Part shown: positions 26,792 to 34,409 of the stretch, piece after piece
Numbering within the stretch: the stretch's first letter is position 1
How the letters are laid out: each line of letters begins with the position of its first letter
Source: Rhodoferax sp.
GTDB taxonomy: Bacteria > Pseudomonadota > Gammaproteobacteria > Burkholderiales > Burkholderiaceae_C
Direction of reading: 5' to 3'
Length of the DNA: 64,000 nt
Assembly: GCA_024236015.1 (NCBI GenBank)
Contig: JACKLK010000016.1
Location: 6,013-70,012, forward strand
The notes under the pieces: generated by a model
Told to the model about the DNA's origin: nothing
The model's input: the letters and a program-made list of their open reading frames with translations, nothing else
Database searches by the model: none
Position numbers and translations under genes: made by a program

Positions 26792-26906
26792 GAATATTCC
26801 TATGGTTCGGCCTGCAACGCAGGTGCAGCACTCCCGCAAGAGGGGGCAAGCGCATGGTAATCACAGCCGTGCCGGCGACCATGCGAAACGCTGCATCGGG
26901 GTGCAG

Positions 26907-26922
26907 ATTCACATATGCAATA
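26907..26922 (+). promoter_or_regulatory. operator-like dyad, site 7
   Basis: ATTCACATATGCAATA, 12 of 16 identical to the reference copy with TCACATA intact. It is 116 nt upstream of the acyl-CoA synthetase start and within the region divergent to the IclR-type gene. Confidence 0.5.
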
Positions 26923-26964
26923 GCCAGGTCCGCGCATGGGGGTGTGCGATAGTTGCCGCTCCAA

Positions 26965-26980
26965 TATCACATACGTGGTA
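26965..26980 (+). promoter_or_regulatory. operator-like dyad, site 8
   Basis: TATCACATACGTGGTA, 12 of 16 identical to the reference copy with ATCACATACG intact. It lies about 105 nt before the IclR-type start and would suit autoregulation. Confidence 0.55.
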
Positions 26981-26985
26981 AATGC

Positions 26986-27001
26986 TGCCATATGTGTGGC
27001 A
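26986..27001. promoter_or_regulatory. separate palindrome upstream of the IclR-type gene
   Basis: TGCCATATGTGTGGCA has perfect TGCCA/TGGCA arms and starts 5 nt after site 8. It differs from the other dyads in its arms but shares the CATATGTGTG core, so it could be a second regulator site or a variant operator. Confidence 0.4.
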
Positions 27002-27083
27002 AATCCGTGTGACAGGCGAAACTATCGCCGTTCACCCAATACAGGGGCGCACAACAGCCCCGAGGCATCCAGAGAGACATGTC

Positions 27084-28055
27084 ATGGCATTAACCACTTC
27101 CGTGAAATCGGCCATCCGGGTCATCGAGGTCCTGGAACTGTTCGAGAAGACACGCGAACCGTGTTCCCTCAAGGAGATCATCGATCACCTGCAGTATCCG
27201 CAGTCGAGCACGACGATCCTGCTGAAGAACCTGGTGAGCATCGGCTACCTGAATTACGACCGGCAACGCCGGAAATATTTCCCGACCCTGCGCCTGGCCC
27301 GGTTGGGGGGCTGGGTGCCCACGGCCTTGTTCGGCAACGGTCGGGTTTTCGACGTGATGAACGATCTCGGCAAGATCACCGGCGACTACATCGGGCTGGG
27401 TACCCAGAACGATGTGTATCTGCAGTACATCAAGAACGTCCAGTCCACCTATCCCGTGCATTTCGTGATCCCCGAGGGCAGCATGCGCCTGCTCACGCAG
27501 TCGGCGGCCGGCTGGATGCTGCTGGCCGCGCTCGACGAACGCAAGGCCGACTACACCATCCGCCGCGCCAACATTGCGGCCGACCGCGCCGAGGATCGTG
27601 TCAATGTGAGCGAGATCATGGCCATGTTGCCGCGCATCCGCGAGCAGGGATACGCCTACGCCGAGAACCGGCCGTTCGTCGGCGCCGCGACCCTGTGTGT
27701 TCCGCTGCCGATACGGGTGCAAGGGCAGCCGGTCGTCATGAGCGTCGGTGGCCTGGTCGACCGTATCCGGCCGCGCAAGAACGAGCTCGTGCGTCTGCTC
27801 AAGCGCAGCGCCGAATCGGTGACGGGAGAAGGCGATCCGCCGGACCTGAGCATGATGCCGGGTGGCGACTCCCCGCCGACCGGGCTCTCGACGGCTGGCG
27901 CGGGCGCGGGCGCAGACGCGGGGCCAGGGGCGGGCGCAGGCGTCGCCGGTCAGGCCGACACGGCTTCGTCGCAGCACGACCGGTTGGCGCGCAGCTGGTT
28001 CAACGCCCTGAGTCGTTATGGCGAACGCGACGGGCTTTCGGCGGGCCGGCATTGA
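27084..28055 (+). CDS. IclR-type transcriptional regulator
   Basis: A 323-residue DNA-binding regulator. The N-terminal winged helix-turn-helix covers SAIRVIEVLELFEKTREPCSLKEIIDHL with recognition helix PQSSTTILLKNLV (about residues 8-60). An IclR-type ligand domain follows (GDYIGLGTQNDVYLQYIKN to AATLCVPLPIRVQGQPVVMSVGG). The last 70 residues are unusual for the family: a Gly/Ala-rich linker GAGAGADAGPGAGAG and a short tail. ATG 27084 was chosen over 26982. It sits beside two or three operator-like sites, so it is the obvious candidate to bind all copies in the island. Confidence 0.88.
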   Translation: MALTTSVKSAIRVIEVLELFEKTREPCSLKEIIDHLQYPQSSTTILLKNLVSIGYLNYDRQRRKYFPTLRLARLGGWVPTALFGNGRVFDVMNDLGKITGDYIGLGTQNDVYLQYIKNVQSTYPVHFVIPEGSMRLLTQSAAGWMLLAALDERKADYTIRRANIAADRAEDRVNVSEIMAMLPRIREQGYAYAENRPFVGAATLCVPLPIRVQGQPVVMSVGGLVDRIRPRKNELVRLLKRSAESVTGEGDPPDLSMMPGGDSPPTGLSTAGAGAGADAGPGAGAGVAGQADTASSQHDRLARSWFNALSRYGERDGLSAGRH

Positions 28056-28080
28056 TGCGGCGTGCCGCGATGCGGACCCC

Positions 28081-28118
28081 GGGCCCCGGCGCAGGCGCCT
28101 GGACAGGCGCAGGGGCCC
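28081..28118 (+). promoter_or_regulatory. hairpin burying the ribosome binding site of the 28123 gene
   Basis: Outer stem GGGCCCC/GGGGCCC (28081-28087, 28112-28118) and inner stem GCGCCT/AGGCGC (28095-28100, 28105-28110). The only Shine-Dalgarno-like sequence, AGGGG at 28111-28115, lies in the outer 3' arm, 4 nt before the hairpin ends and shortly before ATG 28123. Translation may depend on ribosomes arriving from the IclR-type gene. Confidence 0.5.
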
Positions 28119-28122
28119 GTGC

Positions 28123-28533
28123 ATGACCCGTTATGCCTCCATGGTGCTGGCCAATCCCGTGCCCGGGCGCGAGGATGTGTTCAACGACTGGTACACCCAT
28201 GTCCACATCCCCGACGTGCTGACCATCGACGGCATCGTGGCGGCGACCCGCTACCGGCTGGTGGCGCAGCGCGGTGGCGACCCGGCCATCGCCGGCTTTT
28301 CCTACCTGACCATCTATGAAATCGAAACCGATGACCTGCGAGGGGTCTTCCGTACCCTGGTCACCCGCATGGGTACCGCGCTGATGCCGATGAGCGACGC
28401 CATTGCGCCCGAGCGCGCGTTCTACGACTGGGAGGTGCTGGGCCCGCGCGTGCTCGCCGATCCCGACGGCGTGGCAGCCGCGGCCGGTGCCCAGGGGCTG
28501 CCGGATGCAGCCGCCTCCGAGGAGTCTGCATGA
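28123..28533 (+). CDS. Small ferredoxin-fold protein (EthD/DUF4286-like), paralog C
   Basis: A 136-residue protein paralogous to those at 8122 and 11997: NDWYTHVHIPDVLTIDG, RYRLVAQ, YLTIYEIETDD and ALMPMSD align. It has a longer, Ala-rich C-terminus. ATG 28123 follows the regulator gene by 67 nt; its stop overlaps the next dehydrogenase start by ATGA, so it belongs to the beta-oxidation operon. Role unknown. Confidence 0.8.
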   Translation: MTRYASMVLANPVPGREDVFNDWYTHVHIPDVLTIDGIVAATRYRLVAQRGGDPAIAGFSYLTIYEIETDDLRGVFRTLVTRMGTALMPMSDAIAPERAFYDWEVLGPRVLADPDGVAAAAGAQGLPDAAASEESA

Positions 28534-29720
28534 CAAGCCCGATCGACCCGCACGCCGGGTTTCGCGCAGAATTGCGCAGCTTTTTCCGGGACAAGGTCCC
28601 GGCCGATCTTCGCGCGCGGCTACGCAGCGGCCTTCGTCCGACCCCTCGGGAGTGGACCGAGTGGCAGGCTGTCATGCACCGGCAGGGCTGGGGAGCACCG
28701 ACATGGCCGGTGCAATACGGTGGCACCGGCTGGTCCGCCGAGCAGTTGTACGTATTCGAGCAAGAGGCTGCGCGCGCCGATGCGCCCGTCCAGTTCCACC
28801 AAGGACTGGAGTTGATCGGCCCGATCCTGTTCACCTATGGATCGGCCGAGCAGAAGGCACGATTTCTGCCGCGGATTCTGTCCGGTGAGGACTGGTGGTG
28901 CCAGGGGTATTCCGAACCCAATGCCGGATCCGACCTGGCCGCGCTGCGCACCAGCGCGGTCCTGGAGGGCGACCACTATCGCGTGAATGGCCAGAAGTTG
29001 TGGACCAGTTTTGCGCGAGAGGCGAGCATGATGTTCTGTCTCGTGCGCACGGATGCCTCGTTGCGCAAGCAGGACGGCATATCGTTGCTGTTGATCGACA
29101 TGCAGTCGCCGGGCCTGCGCATCCGGCCGATCCGGACGCTGGACGAGCACTATCACGTGAATGAAGTGTTCCTCGACGACGTCATGGTCCCGGCTGCCAA
29201 CCTGGTCGGTGAAGAGGGCAAGGGCTGGACCTACGGCAAGGTGCTGCTCAAGCGCGAGCGTGGCATGACGGCGATTCTCGGCCTGCGCCTGGCGCGCCAG
29301 CTGGAGTGGATTGCCGAACTGGCGGGTCAGACGCCGGCCCATGGCGGCACCCTGGCGCAGGACCCGGTATTCGCACACAAGCTGGCGCAGTTGCAGATCG
29401 AAGTGATGGCGCTCGACACCATGGGCCAGCGTACCGTGGCCGATGTGATGGCGGGGCTCGACTCGGGATTGCGGGGTTCGATGCTCAAGGTCCGCTGGTC
29501 GGAGATCCTGCAGCGCTCGACCGAGCTGTGGGTCGAGGTCGTGGGTGATGCCGCCCATGCCTTTGCTCCATTGGGCGACGCGGCGCAGCTCGATGCGCAG
29601 CCCGCGTATCCGATGCCCGGTCCGATGAATGCCTATCTGCATTCGCGCGTGACCTCGATCTACGGCGGTGCCAACGAGATTCAGCGCAACATCATTGCGC
29701 ACCGCGCACTTGGACTCTAG
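28530..29720 (+). CDS. Acyl-CoA dehydrogenase (subunit 1 of a pair)
   Basis: A 396-residue FAD-dependent acyl-CoA dehydrogenase. The FAD/substrate motif CQGYSEPNAGSDLA, the KLWTS strand and the C-terminal YGGANEIQRNIIAHR are present. In medium-chain enzymes the catalytic Glu sits in the YEG motif there; this protein has YGG, as in many FadE-type enzymes whose base is elsewhere. A second, divergent dehydrogenase follows after 12 nt, so a heteromeric enzyme like the paired FadE proteins of steroid and terpenoid degraders is plausible. Confidence 0.9.
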   Translation: MTSPIDPHAGFRAELRSFFRDKVPADLRARLRSGLRPTPREWTEWQAVMHRQGWGAPTWPVQYGGTGWSAEQLYVFEQEAARADAPVQFHQGLELIGPILFTYGSAEQKARFLPRILSGEDWWCQGYSEPNAGSDLAALRTSAVLEGDHYRVNGQKLWTSFAREASMMFCLVRTDASLRKQDGISLLLIDMQSPGLRIRPIRTLDEHYHVNEVFLDDVMVPAANLVGEEGKGWTYGKVLLKRERGMTAILGLRLARQLEWIAELAGQTPAHGGTLAQDPVFAHKLAQLQIEVMALDTMGQRTVADVMAGLDSGLRGSMLKVRWSEILQRSTELWVEVVGDAAHAFAPLGDAAQLDAQPAYPMPGPMNAYLHSRVTSIYGGANEIQRNIIAHRALGL

Positions 29721-29732
29721 GACACCCACGCG

Positions 29733-30878
29733 ATGCATTTTTCGTTGGACGCAGAACAGCAACAGTTTCAGGAGAGTGCTGCGCGCTTCTTTCGCGACAA
29801 GGCCGGCTTCGAACGATGGCGCGCCAGCTGCGAGGCCGGCGTCCCGTTTGACCGGGCCTTGTGGTCCGACATGGCGGAGTTCGGCTGGTTGGCACTCAAC
29901 CTGCCCGAAGACTGCGGCGGTTTCAGCGCCGAGCCGGTCTACACGAACCTTCTGATGGAGCAGGCCGGCCGCGCGTTGTCGCGTGAGCCGCTGGTGGGCA
30001 GCTGCGTGATCGCGGCGAAGTTGATTCCGCACCTGGCCGAACCCTTGCGCGGCGAACTGGCCGACGCGATCATGGCAGGCAAGGCCGTCGTGGCGCTGGC
30101 GCATGGTGAATCGCAGGCGCGCTTCGACCTGGCCGACGTTCAGGTCCGCGCGCAGGAGGCGGGCAAGGGCTACACGCTGCATGGCCAGAAGTCCCACGTG
30201 CCCGATGGTGCCGCGGCTGACTGGTTCATCGTGCCCGCACGCAGCAGCGGCGAGGCCCGCGACCGCGACGGCATCAGCCTGTTCCTGGTGCCGGCCAGCA
30301 GCCGTGGCCTGACGCGCCATGGCGTCCGCAGTGCGGACCATCGGCACCATGCGCGCCTGCAACTGGACGCGACACCGGTGGATACGAATGCCCTGATCGG
30401 CAAACCGGGCCAAGGCCTGGAGCTGCTCGAGATGGCGGTCGACCATGCCATCGTGGCCGGCCTGGCGCAGGCCGTCGGCATCATGGAGGCCTTGCGCGAC
30501 GAGACCTTGGCCTACCTGAAGACCCGCAAGCAGTTCGGCGTGCCCATCGGCAGCTTTCAGGTGCTGCAACACCGCATGGTCGACATGGAGATCGCCTGCG
30601 AAGAGGCACGTGCCATGTTGTGGCAGGCAAGCTCCCACCTGTTGTCGCCTTCCGCGCAGCGGCGGCGCGCCGTGTCGGCCGCCAAGGTTCGGGTCGGGCA
30701 GACGTCGTTGTTCGTCGGGCACCAGGCGGTGCAATTGCACGGCGGCATCGGAACCACCGACGAACTCATCGTCAGCCATTACCTCAAGCGGCTGCTCATG
30801 CTGGAGTCGAGTTTCGGCCATGCGGATTTCCACCGTCGCCGCTTCATCGACGCCGATGCCGAGCTGGCGGCTGCCTGA
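29733..30878 (+). CDS. Acyl-CoA dehydrogenase (subunit 2 of a pair)
   Basis: A 381-residue acyl-CoA dehydrogenase-like protein. It keeps the fold markers (FAEFGWLALNLPEDCGG-like region, TRKQFGVPIGSFQVLQHRMVDM, AVQLHGGIGTTDEL) but the central SEP-type motif is degraded to ALAHGESQARFDL. This suits the non-canonical partner of a heteromeric dehydrogenase. ATG 29733 follows the first subunit by 12 nt. The pair would desaturate the CoA ester made by the ligase at 25193. Confidence 0.88.
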   Translation: MHFSLDAEQQQFQESAARFFRDKAGFERWRASCEAGVPFDRALWSDMAEFGWLALNLPEDCGGFSAEPVYTNLLMEQAGRALSREPLVGSCVIAAKLIPHLAEPLRGELADAIMAGKAVVALAHGESQARFDLADVQVRAQEAGKGYTLHGQKSHVPDGAAADWFIVPARSSGEARDRDGISLFLVPASSRGLTRHGVRSADHRHHARLQLDATPVDTNALIGKPGQGLELLEMAVDHAIVAGLAQAVGIMEALRDETLAYLKTRKQFGVPIGSFQVLQHRMVDMEIACEEARAMLWQASSHLLSPSAQRRRAVSAAKVRVGQTSLFVGHQAVQLHGGIGTTDELIVSHYLKRLLMLESSFGHADFHRRRFIDADAELAAA

Positions 30879-30959
30879 GGCCTGTGTGGCGTTTCTGCGG
30901 CGCCGGGCGACCTCCGTTCGGCCCGTGCGGCCCCTTTTTCCACCCATTCCTGGAGCAAC

Positions 30960-31727
30960 ATGAACTTCATCAAGACCGAGGTCAAGGACCACATCGCCAC
31001 CGTCGTGATCGACGCACCACCTGTCAATGCCGTTTCGTTCGAGCTGATGAAGGAGATCATCGCGACCTTCGATGCATTGAGCGAAACGGACGACGTGCGG
31101 GTGGCGGTCCTGACCGGGGCGGGCAAGGTGTTCTCGGCCGGTGTCGACATCAAGTCGCGCGTCGGCGCGCAATACCAGCCGGGCGACCGTCTGGCCAATG
31201 CCCGCCTGGCGCGTGAGATGAGTTATTGCATGATCGAGTGCAAGAAGCCCATCATTGCCGCCGTCAACGGTCCGGCACTGGGTGCCGGTCTCGGGCTGGC
31301 GTCGTCGTGCGACATCCTGGTCTGCTCGGAAACGGCGTCGTTCGGCCTGCCCGAGATCGACGTGGGCCTGATGGGTGGAGGCAAACACGCCATGCGGCTG
31401 TTCGGTCATTCCCTGACCCGGCGCATGATGCTCACCGGTTACCGTGTTCCGGCGTCGGAGCTGTACCGTCTGGGTATCGTGGAGGCCGCATTGCCCGCAG
31501 CGGAGTTGATGCCGTACGCACTGGACATGGCCGCCGTGATCGCCTCCAAGAGCCCGATCGCGAGCCGTACCGCCAAGCACTCGGCCTCGACCATCGAGTC
31601 CATGGGCCTGCGTGACGGCTATCGCTTCGAGCAGACGCTGACCGCCGACCTGGGCCGCACCGAAGACTCCAGGGAGTCGATGCGTGCCTTTGCCGAGAAG
31701 CGCAAGCCGGTCTTTACGGGGCGTTGA
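30960..31727 (+). CDS. Enoyl-CoA hydratase/isomerase family protein
   Basis: A 255-residue crotonase. The oxyanion segments FSAGVDIKSR and NGPALGAGLGLASSCDI are visible. Of the two Glu of classical hydratases, the one in GCELA is missing (GAGLGLA) while that in GLPEIDVG is kept, so it may be an isomerase, hydrolase or a hydratase with altered chemistry. It follows the dehydrogenase pair and completes the first two beta-oxidation steps. Confidence 0.9.
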   Translation: MNFIKTEVKDHIATVVIDAPPVNAVSFELMKEIIATFDALSETDDVRVAVLTGAGKVFSAGVDIKSRVGAQYQPGDRLANARLAREMSYCMIECKKPIIAAVNGPALGAGLGLASSCDILVCSETASFGLPEIDVGLMGGGKHAMRLFGHSLTRRMMLTGYRVPASELYRLGIVEAALPAAELMPYALDMAAVIASKSPIASRTAKHSASTIESMGLRDGYRFEQTLTADLGRTEDSRESMRAFAEKRKPVFTGR

Positions 31728-31816
31728 CCACAGGCATACTCGGCGGGCCGATGCGGGCTGAACCTCGGCAGGCGCATGCGTCGGCATCCTTTCGTCATCG
31801 CTCAGGGAGAACGTCA

Positions 31817-32953
31817 ATGAAAACCACCACATCCTTCGCCGCGGCCATCGTGCTTGCCGCACTGGCCGGCGGCCTGCAGGCCCAGACCACCATCGAACCC
31901 GCCAAGCCGATACAGCCCAAGACACAGACCGGCAAGCTCAATGCGATCACCGACGTGCCCGGCATCGAGGTCGGCAACTTCGAGCAGCGTTTCACCGGCA
32001 CCACGGTGGTGCTGGCGCCCAAGGGTGCGGTCGGCGGCGTCGACGTGCGCGGCTCGGCCCCTGGCACGCGCGAGACCGACCTGCTGGATCCGACCAATCT
32101 GGTCGACAAGGTGGATGCGGTGGTGCTGACCGGTGGCAGTGCCTTCGGGCTGGATGCCGCCCACGGCGTGATGATGTGGCTGGAAGAGAACAAACGCGGC
32201 TGGAACGTCGGCCGGGGCAACGTGGTGCCGATCGTGCCCGCGGCCGTGTTGTACGACCCCGGCCGTTTCGGGCGCGCCTTCAACGACCGGCCCACGCACG
32301 TATTCGGACGCAAGGCGGCGGAGAACGCGTCCGCCGGCCCGGTGGCGATGGGCAATGTCGGCGCGGGTGCCGGCGCCATCGCCGGCGGCCTCAAGGGTGG
32401 CCTGGGCACGGCGAGCACCGACCTGGGCAACGGTGTCATCGTGGGCGCCATCGTCGCGGTGAATCCGGGCGGCTCGACCGTGAACCCGGCCACAGGCGAG
32501 TTCTATGCGAAGTACCTCGAGGTGGGTGACGAGTTCGGCCCCTTGAAGGCGCCATTCGCCCAGGGCCGGGCCACGGGCGATGTGTTTGCACTCGGTGCCG
32601 GCGAGCCGGTCAAGAACACCACCATCGCCGTGGTCGCGACCAATGTCAAGCTGACCAAGGCCCAGGCCCAGAAGATCGCCGAGATGGCCCAGGACGGCCT
32701 GGCCCGTGCGATCCGTCCCGCGCACACCATGTTCGACGGCGACACCGTGTTCGTGCTGGGCACCGGCACGATCGACCTGGACACGCTCAAGCAGGAGGCG
32801 ACCTGGGGCTTCACGCCGGCCAACATCAATCTGCTGGGATCCACCGCCGCCGACACGCTGGCACGTGCCATCGTGCGGGCCATGCTGCATGCCGAGACCG
32901 TCGGCACGACGCCGAGCTACAAGGACCGGTTTCCGGCGGCCTTCGGCAAGTGA
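31817..32953 (+). CDS. Exported P1-family (S58, DmpA-like) peptidase
   Basis: A 378-residue protein with a clear signal peptide (FAAAIVLAALAGGLQAQ). The mature part starts GKLNAITDVPGIEVGN and contains VVLTGGSAFGLDAAHGV, GNVGAGAGAIAGGLKGGLGTAS and NATNVKL-type segments of the N-terminal-nucleophile family of DmpA aminopeptidases and 6-aminohexanoate oligomer hydrolases. These self-cleave before a Ser or Thr. ATG 31817 has AGGGAGA upstream. It is periplasmic here; substrate may be small peptides or cyclic amides. Not obviously tied to the island. Confidence 0.9.
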   Translation: MKTTTSFAAAIVLAALAGGLQAQTTIEPAKPIQPKTQTGKLNAITDVPGIEVGNFEQRFTGTTVVLAPKGAVGGVDVRGSAPGTRETDLLDPTNLVDKVDAVVLTGGSAFGLDAAHGVMMWLEENKRGWNVGRGNVVPIVPAAVLYDPGRFGRAFNDRPTHVFGRKAAENASAGPVAMGNVGAGAGAIAGGLKGGLGTASTDLGNGVIVGAIVAVNPGGSTVNPATGEFYAKYLEVGDEFGPLKAPFAQGRATGDVFALGAGEPVKNTTIAVVATNVKLTKAQAQKIAEMAQDGLARAIRPAHTMFDGDTVFVLGTGTIDLDTLKQEATWGFTPANINLLGSTAADTLARAIVRAMLHAETVGTTPSYKDRFPAAFGK

Positions 32954-32972
32954 TGCCCGGGTGAGCCGCGCG

Positions 32973-32992
32973 CCGGCGCACTTCGGCGCCGG
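32973..32992. terminator. GC-rich hairpin between convergent genes
   Basis: Perfect 7-bp stem CCGGCGC/GCGCCGG with loop ACTTCG, 20 nt after the peptidase stop and before the convergent acetyltransferase. No T-run; possibly Rho-assisted. Confidence 0.4.
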
Positions 32993-33047
32993 TTCGGCGC
33001 GTTCGACCTGAAGAACACCCGGGCCGGACGCGGATGGCGTGTGTGGC

Positions 33048-33518
33048 TCACGGCGTCGCCGCCATGTGCTTGTGCAGCCGCACAGCGTCGATCCGGCCCT
33101 CGTAATAACCGCCGACCATGCCGCCCTGGCGATAACCCAGGTGCTGGTAGAAGGCGATGGCGTTGACGTTGTCGGCACGGCACTCGAGCCGGATCTCGGT
33201 GCTGCCGGCCAGCCGCGCCGAGTGTTCGAGCCAGCGCAACAACTGCTTGCCCATGCCCCGGTGCCGCAGCAGCGGCGAGACGGCCAGCAACACCAGATGG
33301 GCGGCACCGTCGTCCGGATACTGCATGATGCCGAAACCCTCGAGGCGCTCGTCCTTCAGCAGCACCGCCACGTTTGTCGACGCGTCGTCGACGGCCTGAG
33401 CCACCCGCTGCGTCGTCCAGCTCCAGCCCAGGCCGTGCTCGATCCAGTCGCGCGACATGCGGGCGATGGCATGCGCTTCGGCGCGATGCGCCAGGCGGAT
33501 CGTGGGCGGGGCGGGCAT
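33048..33518 (-). CDS. GNAT family N-acetyltransferase
   Basis: A 156-residue protein with the GNAT fold. The acetyl-CoA loop is VSPLLRHRGMGKQLLRWLE (R/Q-x-x-G-x-G/A pattern as RHRGMG), followed by strand LECRADN and VNAIAFYQHLGYRQ, the usual C-terminal motif. ATG 33518 gives the expected short N-terminus; upstream in-frame codons look like a spurious extension. Last gene of the minus-strand series; substrate unknown. Confidence 0.88.
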   Translation of the reverse strand: MPAPPTIRLAHRAEAHAIARMSRDWIEHGLGWSWTTQRVAQAVDDASTNVAVLLKDERLEGFGIMQYPDDGAAHLVLLAVSPLLRHRGMGKQLLRWLEHSARLAGSTEIRLECRADNVNAIAFYQHLGYRQGGMVGGYYEGRIDAVRLHKHMAATP

Positions 33519-33632
33519 GGGGGGATTGTGGCGGCAAGGGCCGGTCAGCCTGCCTGCGAGCAAGCCGCCGCCGGTCCGGCTCGCCTTGCCGCCGCGCGGG
33601 CCGCGTGCCTGCGACGGTGTGCGCGGCAGCGA

Positions 33633-34409
33633 TCACTTGCGCAACTGTCGTTGCGTATAGGCCAGGATGCGGTCCTTGAGGCCGGCGCGCGCCGCCGATG
33701 CGACCAATGCGGCCAGGTCGGCCGCGGCGCCGCTAGCGGCGCGGGGGCGGCGACTGCTTTCGGTTGCGGCATGGACGGCCGCGTGGGTCGTGGCGTCGAG
33801 TCGGCGCGCGGCCGTGCAGCGCGCGTGCAGATCGTCGGCCAGCGTGGCGCGCGCCACCTGGCGCTGCGCCAGGCCATGCGAGAGAGCCGCGTCGGCGGCT
33901 ATCGTCTCGCCGGTCTCGATCCAGCGGTGGGTGACGGATGCGCCCACGGCCTCGGCCAGCCGTGCCGTTCCCAGCACCAGGCCGAAACCCGCGCCAGGAA
34001 AGGCGAACTGCGCGTCGTCGACGATCCAGCGCTCCGAGCAGGCGCAGAAAATGTCGGCGCCCGCACCCATGGTGCGGCCATGGGCCAGCGCCAGCGTGGG
34101 AAAGGGCGCGGCATGGATGGCCTGCAGCATCAGTTCGACCCGCGTGAATCGCGCCAGCAGGCTGTCGTCGGTCTCGAGTTCCAGCGCTGACAGGTCGAAG
34201 CCGGTGCAGAAGTGCCGGCCTTCACCCGAGAGCACCAGCAGGCGGGTCGGTTCCTGGTGCGCCTGTTGCACGGCGGCGCTGATACCGGCGACCAGCGCGG
34301 CGGACAAGGCGTTGCCCTTGTCCGGACGGTTCAGCCGCAGATGCACGATGCCATCGTCGCGCGAGACCTGCACGATGGCCGGATCACCCGGAGCCGTCGC
34401 TGCATTCAT
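33633..34409 (-). CDS. Enoyl-CoA hydratase/isomerase-like protein (atypical)
   Basis: A 258-residue crotonase-fold protein: HLRLNRPDKGNALSAAL, CTGFDLSALE and HGRTMGAGADIF. Both Glu positions of classical hydratases appear replaced (GADIFCAC and FAFPGAGFG), so hydratase activity is doubtful; other crotonase reactions such as hydrolysis or decarboxylation are possible. ATG 34409 overlaps the dioxygenase stop by ATGA. It belongs to the operon with the thiol dioxygenase and CoA transferase. Confidence 0.85.
   Translation of the reverse strand: MNAATAPGDPAIVQVSRDDGIVHLRLNRPDKGNALSAALVAGISAAVQQAHQEPTRLLVLSGEGRHFCTGFDLSALELETDDSLLARFTRVELMLQAIHAAPFPTLALAHGRTMGAGADIFCACSERWIVDDAQFAFPGAGFGLVLGTARLAEAVGASVTHRWIETGETIAADAALSHGLAQRQVARATLADDLHARCTAARRLDATTHAAVHAATESSRRPRAASGAAADLAALVASAARAGLKDRILAYTQRQLRK

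Noticed and set aside
28620..31925. 1101-codon open frame on the minus strand
   Set aside because: It runs opposite the two acyl-CoA dehydrogenase and hydratase genes, which have full family motifs. Composition is typical of a shadow frame.
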